NCBI GenBank assembly: GCA_002361615.1
Contig: DETK01000005.1
Span: forward strand, 11,762 to 61,502
Reading direction: 5' to 3'
Length of the DNA: 49,741 nt
Source of the DNA: Bacteroidales bacterium UBA3290
Lineage (GTDB): Bacteria > Bacteroidota > Bacteroidia > Bacteroidales > UBA932
In this document: in pieces, positions 24,132 to 32,084 of the stretch
Layout of the letters: every line of letters begins with the position of its first letter
Position numbering within the stretch: position 1 is the stretch's first letter
The notes under the pieces: model-generated
Told to the model about the DNA's origin: nothing
Database searches by the model: none
What the model saw: only the letters and a program-made list of their open reading frames with translations
Translations under genes and position numbers: made by a program

Positions 24132-25172
24132 CTATTTGGGCAGAACACCCTGTATCAGTGCATCGAATTCCCGGGTTTCCTCCCAGCCCGGAAAAGCCGG
24201 TTCGATGGGAAGACAGAAGAGGCGGCGGCGCACTTCCGCGTCGAGCCGGTCCGCGTGCAGCAGACGCATCGCATCTTTTTCAGTGGTCATCAGCAGGGTG
24301 CGGGGATTGCGGCGGACATAGCGCGCGAGGTCTTTCAGGTCGCGCCGCGAAAAGCGGTGGTGGTCGCCGTAGCGCTTATGGTCGATGCGTTCGTAGCGGT
24401 CGCTTAGCTGGACCAGCAGCGGACGGTCGTCCGCCACACCGGTAATCAGCAGGACCTCCTTGGAATAGAGGTAGCGCATATCGGCTTGCTCCGGGAAGAC
24501 GGGCTTGGGCGCATCGTATTGGATCGAAGTAAAGAAAAGCGGCTGCTCCGGGCGCAGGTGCAGCTTGCGGCGCATCTGCCCGCGTTCATATTCATCCAGC
24601 AGCGTCGGCGTCTTGGTCACGATGACCGCGTCGGCGCGACGGATCTGCTCGGGCAGATCCCGCAGGCGGCCGAACGGGAGCAGTTCATCGTCGAAGACAG
24701 GACGGTTGTAATCGACCAGAAGCAGATTCGCAGAAGGTTTGAGCTTCCGGAACTGGAACCCGTCGTCGAGGAGGATGACTTCAGGACGCTGCGCTTCCGG
24801 GAGGGCCAGGAGCTGCTCCACACCGTGGTTACGGTCCTTGTCGACCGCTACCAGGATGTCGGGGAACTTTCGCTTGATCTGCAGTGGCTCATCACCCGCC
24901 GTAGTGGCCGTATCGTCGGCTTCCACCAGATGGAATCCCTTGCTCCGGCGCTTATAACCGCGCGAGAGCACAGCTACACGGTGCTCTTCCTTCAGCCTGT
25001 TCACCAGATATTCGACCATCGGCGTTTTGCCCGTGCCGCCTACGGTGAGATTTCCCACAGAAATGACGGGCACATCGTGCTGCACCGCCTGGCGCCGGCC
25101 GCTGTCGTAGCGGGCATTCCGGATCCGGAGCGCCAGCCAGTACGGGAAAAGAATGATGCGGCTCAGTATCAT
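24132..25172 (-). CDS. lpxK: Tetraacyldisaccharide 4'-kinase
   Basis: Adds the 4'-phosphate to the lipid A disaccharide at the inner membrane. The 346-residue protein has an N-terminal membrane-associated helix (MILSRIILFPYWLALRIRNA), the Walker A loop VGNLTVGGTGKTPMVEYLV near residue 38, VAVLSRGYKRRSKGF, and VILLDDGFQFRKL with the catalytic aspartate region. Its ATG overlaps the dusB stop (ATGA), so the two genes are coupled. Confidence 0.93.
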   Translation of the reverse strand: MILSRIILFPYWLALRIRNARYDSGRRQAVQHDVPVISVGNLTVGGTGKTPMVEYLVNRLKEEHRVAVLSRGYKRRSKGFHLVEADDTATTAGDEPLQIKRKFPDILVAVDKDRNHGVEQLLALPEAQRPEVILLDDGFQFRKLKPSANLLLVDYNRPVFDDELLPFGRLRDLPEQIRRADAVIVTKTPTLLDEYERGQMRRKLHLRPEQPLFFTSIQYDAPKPVFPEQADMRYLYSKEVLLITGVADDRPLLVQLSDRYERIDHKRYGDHHRFSRRDLKDLARYVRRNPRTLLMTTEKDAMRLLHADRLDAEVRRRLFCLPIEPAFPGWEETREFDALIQGVLPK

Positions 25173-26143
25173 CCCCAGACCTCCGCTATCTTGTCGAGCG
25201 TCGCATAGAGCTCCGCCGGATCGGTGGACGTGACCAGTTTCAGGCGCGTCTCCTTGAAATTCTCGAGGCCTTTGAAATAGCAGCTCAAGTGGCGGCGCAT
25301 TTCGAAGATACCCCTTCGCTCATCCTTGAGTTCCAACGACTTGGCAAGATGCTTTTTCGCCAGGTCCACGCGTTCACGGACGCTCATGGGTGGCAACAGT
25401 TCGCCCGTAGCCAGATAATGCTTCACCTCCCGGAAGATCCAGGGATGTCCAAAGCTGGCCCGGCCGATCATGATGCCGTCAACCCCGTAGCGGTCAAAAG
25501 CTTCCTTCGCCTCTTCAGGGGTAGTGATGTCACCATTGCCGATAATGGGGATGTGCATCCGGGGATTGCGCCTGACCTCGCCGATGAGTGTCCAGTCGGC
25601 GGTACCTTTATATAATTGTGCACGCGTACGACCGTGGATGGTAAGAGCGGAAATACCGGCATCCTGGAGTCTTTCGGCCAGTTCCACGATAATCTTGCTG
25701 TCCTCGTCCCAGCCCAGGCGCGTCTTGACCGTAACCGGAAGCTTCACGGCATCGACCACTCGGCGCGTGATCTCGACCATCTTGTCGGGTTCACGCATCA
25801 TGCCGCTCCCCGCACCGCGCCGTGCTATCTTGTTGACAGGACAGCCGAAATTGATGTCGATCAGATCGGGGCCGGCTTCTTCAGCCCGCACGGCAGCTTC
25901 AACCATTGCGTCGGGAATGTGGCCATAGATCTGGATGCCGATGGGCCGTTCCTCGTCGGTAACCTGCATCTTGGCGATCGTTTTGGCCGCGTCACGGATC
26001 AGCCCGTCGGAAGAGATGAATTCGGTGTACATCATGTCGGCCCCGAACTGCTTGCAGATGTAGCGGAAGGAGGCGTCGGTGACGTCTTCCATCGGCGCCA
26101 GCAGCACCGGCCGCTCTCCCAAGTCTATTTGTCCGATTTTCAC
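25169..26143 (-). CDS. dusB: tRNA-dihydrouridine synthase (DusB-type)
   Basis: FMN enzyme that reduces specific uridines in the tRNA D-loop. The 324-residue protein has VLLAPMEDVTDASFRYICKQ near residue 14, the catalytic cysteine in INFGCPVNKIARRGAGSGMM, HGRTRAQLYKGTADW, and FMN-phosphate sequence PIIGNGDITTPEEA and GVDGIMIGRASFGHPWIFRE. The GTG at 26143 (VKIGQIDLGERP) is the most likely start; upstream ATGs fall in the preceding terminator hairpin. The -7 box ends only 5 bases away, so the mRNA may be nearly leaderless. Confidence 0.9.
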   Translation of the reverse strand: MKIGQIDLGERPVLLAPMEDVTDASFRYICKQFGADMMYTEFISSDGLIRDAAKTIAKMQVTDEERPIGIQIYGHIPDAMVEAAVRAEEAGPDLIDINFGCPVNKIARRGAGSGMMREPDKMVEITRRVVDAVKLPVTVKTRLGWDEDSKIIVELAERLQDAGISALTIHGRTRAQLYKGTADWTLIGEVRRNPRMHIPIIGNGDITTPEEAKEAFDRYGVDGIMIGRASFGHPWIFREVKHYLATGELLPPMSVRERVDLAKKHLAKSLELKDERRGIFEMRRHLSCYFKGLENFKETRLKLVTSTDPAELYATLDKIAEVWG

Positions 26144-26148
26144 GGACG

Positions 26149-26156
26149 CAAAGATA
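26149..26156 (-). promoter_or_regulatory. -7 box for dusB-lpxK
   Basis: TATCTTTG on the minus strand matches TAnnTTTG. It lies directly after the susD terminator hairpin and 5 bases before the dusB GTG. No clear TTTG -33 box is seen; that position falls inside the hairpin. Confidence 0.5.
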
Positions 26157-26388
26157 ATAAAAAGAGCCGCTCCAACAAGCGGCTCTTTCATCATTGCGTC
26201 ATTCCCGGTTTGACCGGGAATCCAAACGCCTACCAACCGGGGTTCTGCGTGATGTTGTAACCCTTGTCAGCGTACTGACGGATGACGTCGGTGCAGATCG
26301 GTTCAAGGTAGTTGCGGACATCGACGTTGAGCGGGTCGCGGTCGGCGATGTTCTGCGGGATGAGGAAGCCTTCCATCTCCTGGGCGTT
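26157..26388. repeat. Left arm of the inverted duplication flanking the SusCD island
   Basis: This arm covers the last 50 or so codons of the minus-strand susD, the ATTCCCGGT-TTG-ACCGGGAAT palindrome (26201-26221) and the terminator hairpin. Positions 26157-26223 match 37443-37508 in reverse orientation with one indel and one loop substitution. The susD part (to 26388) matches 37386-37436 apart from a 108-base internal deletion in the right copy. Confidence 0.85.
26161..26188 (-). terminator. Terminator of the minus-strand susC-susD unit
   Basis: AAAGAGCCGCT (26161-26171) pairs with AGCGGCTCTTT (26178-26188) around CCAACA. On the minus strand the stem is followed by TTTTTATT. It lies 41 bases after the susD stop and directly before the dusB promoter. 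Confidence 0.85.
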
Positions 26389-28269
26389 GCCCTCGACATA
26401 GACGTTGTTGCTGTCGAACTCGCCGTCGAAGAAGATGCGGTCGCCGAGGATGATCTGGCCCTTGTCGTTGTAGCCGGTGATGTGCTTGACGCTCACCTTG
26501 CCGACATTGGCCTTCACGAGGAGGTTGTACTTGCGCTTGGTGAGCTGCTGGCTCTTGTCGAGCTCCACCCAGCCGCCGACGAGGAGGTCGGGGTTGTTGG
26601 CGCCGAGCATGAGTTCCATCTGGCCCCAGCGGCGGATGTCAAGCACACGGTACTGCTCCATGAAGAACTCCATGCGGCGCTCGCGGCGGATCTCCCAGAG
26701 GATCGGGCTGACGAACTTGCCGGTGACAGCGTAGGAGTGGCAGGCCTTCTGCGCATCGGAGGTACGCTCGGGATCGAAGCTGTCGTTGACCCAGTTGAGC
26801 TGGAGCGGAGCGGTCTGCTTCACGCCCTTGGCGATGGCCTGTGCATCGAGCGGACGGGTACGGATGGCGTTGATCGAGCGGTCGAGGTCGGCCTGGGTGA
26901 TGGCCGGACCGCCGAAGTGCTCGGCGAGCTCGGCCTTGGCCTCAAGCCAGTTCAGGACGGTCTCGGAGTAACGGACGCAGGGGTAGCCGTTCTCGTTGGT
27001 GCAGGAAGCGTACTGCGGCGGGCATGCCGGAGCGCCGTCCACGCCGTAGGTCAGGCCGGTACGGTCGATGAACTTCTCGACATAGAGGCCGGTGGCGCTG
27101 GAACGGGGCTCGTCCCAGAAGGTGGACTCGAACCGCGCGTCACGGGTGACGACCATGTCCTGGAGCCTCCAGCTGTCGACGTTCTCCACCTGCGAGGAGG
27201 TGTACGGACGGCCGTCCTGGCAGATCCACGCCTTGAGGGTGGAGAGGTTGCCGGCCATCGACTGTCCCTCGCCGCCGCCGTTACCGCCGGAGTAGGAGGC
27301 GATGCAGTGCTGGTTGGCAGACTGGATCGTCTTGTTGTAGGTACGGTAGAGGATCACTTCCTTGGCGGTGCCGGTGAGGGTCGTGTAGAGGTGTCCGAAG
27401 AGTTCGTGGCTCGGGGTGTTGAACGAGAAGCTGCCGTTGTCCATGACGTAGGCGGCGAACTTCTGAGCGGCCTCGAGGTACTTCTTGGCGTGACCGTCGA
27501 TGTCGCTGACGGTCTTCATGGCCTCGTCGGTCTTGTGGTAGACGTACCAGGTGCCCTCGAAGAGCATGCAGCGGGAGGCGATGGTGCCGACGACGAACTT
27601 GTTCACGTAGTCCGTGCCGTCATTGGTGCGGACGTTGTCGAGGGCGTAGTTGAAGTCCTCGAGGCAGGCGTCCATGACCAGGGAGCGGGGATCGCGGTCC
27701 TTGTACATGTCGGCCTCGTCGTTGGTGGCGACCACGTGGTCGTAGTACGGCACGTCACCGAAGGACTGGACGAAACGGCTGTACTCCCAGCCGCGGAAGA
27801 AGCGGGCCACGCCGTTCCAGTGGTTGTACTGCTCGTCGGTGAGGCGTCCGTTCTCCTTCATCGTGGCCAGACGGTCGATCAGGAGGTTCCACTTGCGGAT
27901 GTAGGCGAAGTTCCACGGGCCGGCGCCGCGGCGCTGCAGCCAGTAGCCGCGGTAGCCGAGCTCGGCACGGTACCAGTTGTCGGAAGGGAGCGAGACGAGG
28001 ATGTTGGCCTGCGTACCGGTGGTGGTACGGTCGTCACTCATCTCATAGGAGTAGCAGGCAGGGGCGTACACGGAACCCCAGTTGTCGGAGTAGCCGCAGA
28101 AGTAGGATCCGTACGCACCGTTGACGAAGAGGCGGACGTTGCCCTCGGTCGTCCAGTAGGAACCGTCGTCCATGCTGGTGAGGGAATTGCGGTCCAGGAA
28201 CTCGTTCGCGTTGCAGCCGGCCAGGACCAGCGCTGCGATAGCCATCAGGATGTATGATATTCTTTTCAT
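26230..28269 (-). CDS. SusD/RagB family outer-membrane lipoprotein
   Basis: Substrate-capturing lid of a SusCD transporter, anchored on the outer membrane. The 679-residue protein has a lipoprotein signal with lipobox LAGC (Cys19), the N-terminal FLDRNSLTSMDDGSYWTTEG motif, TPR-like helices (for example NGVARFFRGWEYSRFVQSFG near residue 145), and the C-terminal region RRERRMEFFMEQYRVLDIRRWGQ typical of SusD. It follows its susC partner by 16 bases. Ligand unknown: no glycan-degrading gene is adjacent. Its 3' end is duplicated in inverted orientation at 37386-37436. Confidence 0.92.
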   Translation of the reverse strand: MKRISYILMAIAALVLAGCNANEFLDRNSLTSMDDGSYWTTEGNVRLFVNGAYGSYFCGYSDNWGSVYAPACYSYEMSDDRTTTGTQANILVSLPSDNWYRAELGYRGYWLQRRGAGPWNFAYIRKWNLLIDRLATMKENGRLTDEQYNHWNGVARFFRGWEYSRFVQSFGDVPYYDHVVATNDEADMYKDRDPRSLVMDACLEDFNYALDNVRTNDGTDYVNKFVVGTIASRCMLFEGTWYVYHKTDEAMKTVSDIDGHAKKYLEAAQKFAAYVMDNGSFSFNTPSHELFGHLYTTLTGTAKEVILYRTYNKTIQSANQHCIASYSGGNGGGEGQSMAGNLSTLKAWICQDGRPYTSSQVENVDSWRLQDMVVTRDARFESTFWDEPRSSATGLYVEKFIDRTGLTYGVDGAPACPPQYASCTNENGYPCVRYSETVLNWLEAKAELAEHFGGPAITQADLDRSINAIRTRPLDAQAIAKGVKQTAPLQLNWVNDSFDPERTSDAQKACHSYAVTGKFVSPILWEIRRERRMEFFMEQYRVLDIRRWGQMELMLGANNPDLLVGGWVELDKSQQLTKRKYNLLVKANVGKVSVKHITGYNDKGQIILGDRIFFDGEFDSNNVYVEGNAQEMEGFLIPQNIADRDPLNVDVRNYLEPICTDVIRQYADKGYNITQNPGW

Positions 28270-28285
28270 CGTATAGACCTGTTAT

Positions 28286-31200
28286 TTAGAAAGTGAGCTG
28301 TACACCAACCGAGGCGCTCTTGAATGCCGGCGCACCGACACCCGCGAAGCTCGAGTTGTAGTTGCTGGAGTTGAGATAGGAGTAACCTGCCACTTCCTCG
28401 ACGTCGATAGGAATGCCGTTGAGGTGGTCGAAGGTCAGGAAGTTCTCGAGGGAGACGTAGAAGCGGAGCTTGTCGATGAACGCCTTGCGGGTGAGCTTCT
28501 GCGGAAGCGTGTAGCCGAGGGTGACGTTCTTCAGTCGCAGGTAGGCCATGTTCAGCATGTAGCGGTCGTTGTCCGTCATGTTGAAGATGCGGCTGCGGCC
28601 GAGGGAAGCGGCACGCGGATAGAACGCGTCGTAGTTGGCTTCGATCACGTTGCCGCTGGCGTCCTTGGTCTCGTACCAGAAATCTGCCACGAAGCACTGC
28701 GCGGAGCCACCGTCACCCGTGATGTTGAAGCCCGGGACGGTGAGCCAGGAGGAACCCAGCATGTCGCGCTTGCCGATGCCCTGCCAGAACATCGAGAAGT
28801 CGATGCCCTTCCAGGCGGCGTCCACGCGGAAGCTGTACTCGTAGCGCGGGGTGGTGTTACCGATGATGTCGAGGTCGCCGTGGTCGTCGATCAGGAGCTT
28901 ACCGTTGTCGATGACGCCGTCACCGTTGAGGTCCTTGAACTTCACGTCGCCAGGACCGGAGATCAGGTTGCCAGAGGTGATCTTGCCCTGGGTTGCATAG
29001 TCCTTGCCGTCAGCATATACATAATAACGGCCATAGGCATCGGTGGCTGCGACCAGCGCACCGTTCTCCCACTTGAAGTCGTCGTTCTGGAAGAGGCGGT
29101 CCACCCGGTAGCCCCAGATCTCACCGTAGGTCTTGCCGTTGTACCAGCCGCCCACGGACTTGGCGGTACCGTACTCGTCGATCGTCGTGACGGCGTCGGC
29201 GATGGCGGCGGTGACGCTCAGGCTCAGGCCGTTGTCAAACAGATGGCCGTAGTTCACGGAGAACTCCCAGCCGTCGGTGTGCAGCTGACCGAAGTTGCCC
29301 TGCGGGGCGGAGGCGCCGATGTTGTAGCTGAGGCCTTCCATGCCGACGATCATGTCCTTGGTGGTACGGCGGTACCAGTCGAAGGTGATGTTGAAGGCGT
29401 TGAACAGCGAGAGGTCGACACCGAAGTCGAGGGTCTCGATGCGCTGCCAGGAGATGTCGGAAGCCACCAGGCCCGGCGTCGAGAACGCGTAGTCACGCAC
29501 GCCGCTGTGCTGCCAGTAGTCGGTGAGCAGGCTCATCGTCGGGATGTAGAGGGACGAGGCGACGGACTGGTCGCCGATCGAACCCCAGGAAGCGCGGAGC
29601 TTCAAATTGCTCAGCACGTTCTTGGTACCCTGCATCCAAGGTTCCTCGGTCACGCGCCAGCCGGCGGAGAACGAAGGGAACCACTGCCACTTCAAGTGAG
29701 TCGGGAACTTCGAGGTACCGTCGTAACGGAGGTTGGCCTCGAGGAGGTAGCGTTCCTTATAGTTGTAGTTCAGACGGCCGAAGAAGCCGAGGGTCGAGCT
29801 CCAGGAGGCGTCACCGCCGGAGGTCTGCGTACCGGTCGCCAGGGCGAACTGCGGGTTGTTGATGTCGAGCAGGTCCTTGCGCTGGCCCCAGACGCCCGTG
29901 TACTTGTAGTCCACGGAGTTCAGACCGAGCATGAAGCGGAGTTCATGGGCGTTGGCGATGTTGAGCGTGTAGTCGGTGGTCACGTTCCAGGTCTGGCGGG
30001 TCGAGGTGTACGAATCCTGGTAGATCAGGTCGTAGCTCGAGGTATAGTCCTGCAGCTGGAGCTGCTTGGCCACGAAGCTCGACGGCAGGCCGTTGTACTG
30101 ATACCATTCGTTGTTGGCCATCGTCGTGCCGTCCACGTTGACGGCGGAGCTCCAGGAGTTGCCGGCCAGGTAGCGGATACCGGGATCGTGCTCCTGCGAG
30201 TTATTGTTCGAGTAGGTGTAGTCGACGTTGATGTTCCAGTTCTTCACCGGGGTGATCGTCGCACCGGCGTTGACGCTGGCATAGCTTCTCTTGATGGTCG
30301 CCTGGTTGGCGGTCTTCAGCTCATAGACACCCGTACGGATGTTGTTGCCGTACTCGTCCTTGTCGACCAGCGGGTAGGTCGGTCCCCAGCGGTAGAGGTA
30401 GTACCATACGTCCGCCGTCGTCGAGGACGTCGCATAGGCCCACGACTTGGTGGAGTTGGTGTACATCATACCGGCGTGGACGTTCACGAAGTCGTTGATC
30501 TGCGTGTCGACGCGCACGTTCGCGTTGTAGCGCTTGAACCAGTCGTAGTCCGTCACCTTCAGCATACCGCTCTGGTCGAGGTAACCGAGGCTGATGTTGA
30601 AGTTCGTCTTGCCCTTGCTGCCGGAGACCGAGATGTTGTGGGTCTGCGTCGGGGCGTTCTTCTTCACGTAGTAGTCATACGGGTTGTAGGTACGGACGCC
30701 GATCTTGCGGTTCGAGGCGTCGACATACCAGTCACGGCCGTACACCATCGGGTCGTTCGGGCCGACGGTCTTGCCGTATTTCTCCTTCCAGGCCACGGCG
30801 GCGTTGTAGCCCGCGCGGTCGATGAGCCAGAACGCGCCGACCGGGGTGAAGGTGCCGAGACGCTCGGCGGCCTCCACCGTGTAGTGCAGACCGTCCACGT
30901 CGGCGATGCCGCCCGTGTTGACGAGGTTCTGGAACGAGACGTTGCCCGAGTAGGTGACCTTCACGGTCTCCTTCTCACGCGCGCCTTTCTTCGAGTTGAT
31001 CAGGATCACGCCGAAGGCTGCCTTCGCACCGTAGATGGAGGCGGAGGCCGCATCCTTCAGCACGGAGATCGACTCGATGTCGTCCGGGTTGATGAGGTTC
31101 AGCGAGGGGATCTCCACGTTGTCGAGCAGGATCAGCGGGGAAGCGGAACCGTTGTAGGAACCGACCTGTCCGCGGATGCGGATGATCGCGTCGGAACCGA

Positions 31201-31687
31201 CTTCCGTCGAAGCGATACGCACGTTAAGACCCGGCGTAGCGCCCTGCAGACCGCGGCCGATGTCCGGGATAGGACGGCTCTCCAGCTGCTTCGAAGCGTC
31301 GATCGACGCCACGGCGCCGGTCAGGTTCGCCTTCTTCTGCGTGCCGAAGCCCACGACCACGGCGTTCTCAAGCATCAGGGCGTCATCCGCCAGGATGGCG
31401 TCGACCACCCGGCGGCCTTCAATCGCCACCTCGAGGGTCTTGTAGCCGATGCAGGTAAATTGCAGGGTGCCGTTGGCAGGCGCGTTGATGGAATAGCCAC
31501 CGTCGACGCCCGTCGACGTGCCGGTGGATGTTCCTGCCACCACCACGTAGGCACCTATGATCGGCTCGTTGTTCTTGTCCACCACCTTACCGGTGATGGT
31601 CATGTTCTGAGCCAGCAGAGACCCTGCTGAGAGGACCACTGCGCACACGGCCGCGAGAAAACGGCCAAGTTGTTTGGAAACGAACAT
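28286..31687 (-). CDS. SusC/RagA family TonB-dependent outer-membrane transporter
   Basis: Outer-membrane barrel that imports substrate delivered by SusD, powered by TonB. The 1133-residue protein has a signal peptide ending near SLLAQ (residue 26), a carboxypeptidase-regulatory-like domain (ITGKVVDKNNEPIIGAYVVV, to about residue 110), a plug with the SusC signature (PLILLDNVEIPSLNLINPDD, SVLKDAASASIYGAKAAFGV), and a beta barrel ending GVGAPAFKSASVGVQLTF. The opposite strand is open for over 1000 codons here, an artefact of G+C-rich codon use. Its first 110 residues are close to those of the divergent susC at 32085. Confidence 0.94.
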   Translation of the reverse strand: MFVSKQLGRFLAAVCAVVLSAGSLLAQNMTITGKVVDKNNEPIIGAYVVVAGTSTGTSTGVDGGYSINAPANGTLQFTCIGYKTLEVAIEGRRVVDAILADDALMLENAVVVGFGTQKKANLTGAVASIDASKQLESRPIPDIGRGLQGATPGLNVRIASTEVGSDAIIRIRGQVGSYNGSASPLILLDNVEIPSLNLINPDDIESISVLKDAASASIYGAKAAFGVILINSKKGAREKETVKVTYSGNVSFQNLVNTGGIADVDGLHYTVEAAERLGTFTPVGAFWLIDRAGYNAAVAWKEKYGKTVGPNDPMVYGRDWYVDASNRKIGVRTYNPYDYYVKKNAPTQTHNISVSGSKGKTNFNISLGYLDQSGMLKVTDYDWFKRYNANVRVDTQINDFVNVHAGMMYTNSTKSWAYATSSTTADVWYYLYRWGPTYPLVDKDEYGNNIRTGVYELKTANQATIKRSYASVNAGATITPVKNWNINVDYTYSNNNSQEHDPGIRYLAGNSWSSAVNVDGTTMANNEWYQYNGLPSSFVAKQLQLQDYTSSYDLIYQDSYTSTRQTWNVTTDYTLNIANAHELRFMLGLNSVDYKYTGVWGQRKDLLDINNPQFALATGTQTSGGDASWSSTLGFFGRLNYNYKERYLLEANLRYDGTSKFPTHLKWQWFPSFSAGWRVTEEPWMQGTKNVLSNLKLRASWGSIGDQSVASSLYIPTMSLLTDYWQHSGVRDYAFSTPGLVASDISWQRIETLDFGVDLSLFNAFNITFDWYRRTTKDMIVGMEGLSYNIGASAPQGNFGQLHTDGWEFSVNYGHLFDNGLSLSVTAAIADAVTTIDEYGTAKSVGGWYNGKTYGEIWGYRVDRLFQNDDFKWENGALVAATDAYGRYYVYADGKDYATQGKITSGNLISGPGDVKFKDLNGDGVIDNGKLLIDDHGDLDIIGNTTPRYEYSFRVDAAWKGIDFSMFWQGIGKRDMLGSSWLTVPGFNITGDGGSAQCFVADFWYETKDASGNVIEANYDAFYPRAASLGRSRIFNMTDNDRYMLNMAYLRLKNVTLGYTLPQKLTRKAFIDKLRFYVSLENFLTFDHLNGIPIDVEEVAGYSYLNSSNYNSSFAGVGAPAFKSASVGVQLTF

Positions 31688-32084
31688 AGATGAAATTTTA
31701 GGTTAAAAAACGAATAATACCTTATGTTACATAAAATATGTTGTTTTGTTTCGTTGTAATCCGGGCGAAAAATCATCCGCTTAGCATACAAATATACATA
31801 CTTTTTCCAAGATTCTATATCGTTTTTCATTTTTTTGTTACCGCCTTCCCCCAGACTGCCATCGACAGTACCCTGCCGCTATGCCTTGCGCAAATCCTTT
31901 TAACCTATATTGACATCCGTGAAAAACGGTTGGAGTTTTCAACAAAAAACTAACAAACATTTCATTATTTTTATATCTTTGCCCTGACTTGCCCGCACCG
32001 TCGGACCAGTTGAAAGAATACGCAATAAAGCAAGGAGTTACAACTTTAAAGATATAATCAACATTAACCTAAAAAAACCCATTT
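31688..32084. promoter_or_regulatory. Divergent control region between the two SusCD pairs
   Basis: This 397-base A/T-rich region separates the two susC genes. TATATTTG on the minus strand (31789-31796) lies about 100 bases before the left susC; TATCTTTG on the plus strand (31974-31981) lies 103 bases before the right susC. Well-placed TTTG -33 boxes are lacking. Both leaders are long and contain no start codon with a convincing protein. No sigma/anti-sigma (SusR-like or ECF) gene is adjacent. Confidence 0.55.

Noticed and set aside
26201..26221. CRISPR-like repeat
   Set aside because: The palindrome occurs singly at each site, without regular spacers or cas genes.
28424..31630. Open frame of over 1000 codons antisense to the left susC
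   Set aside because: Low-complexity, V/D/G/R-rich translation with no recognisable domain; it mirrors codon bias of the real gene on the other strand.
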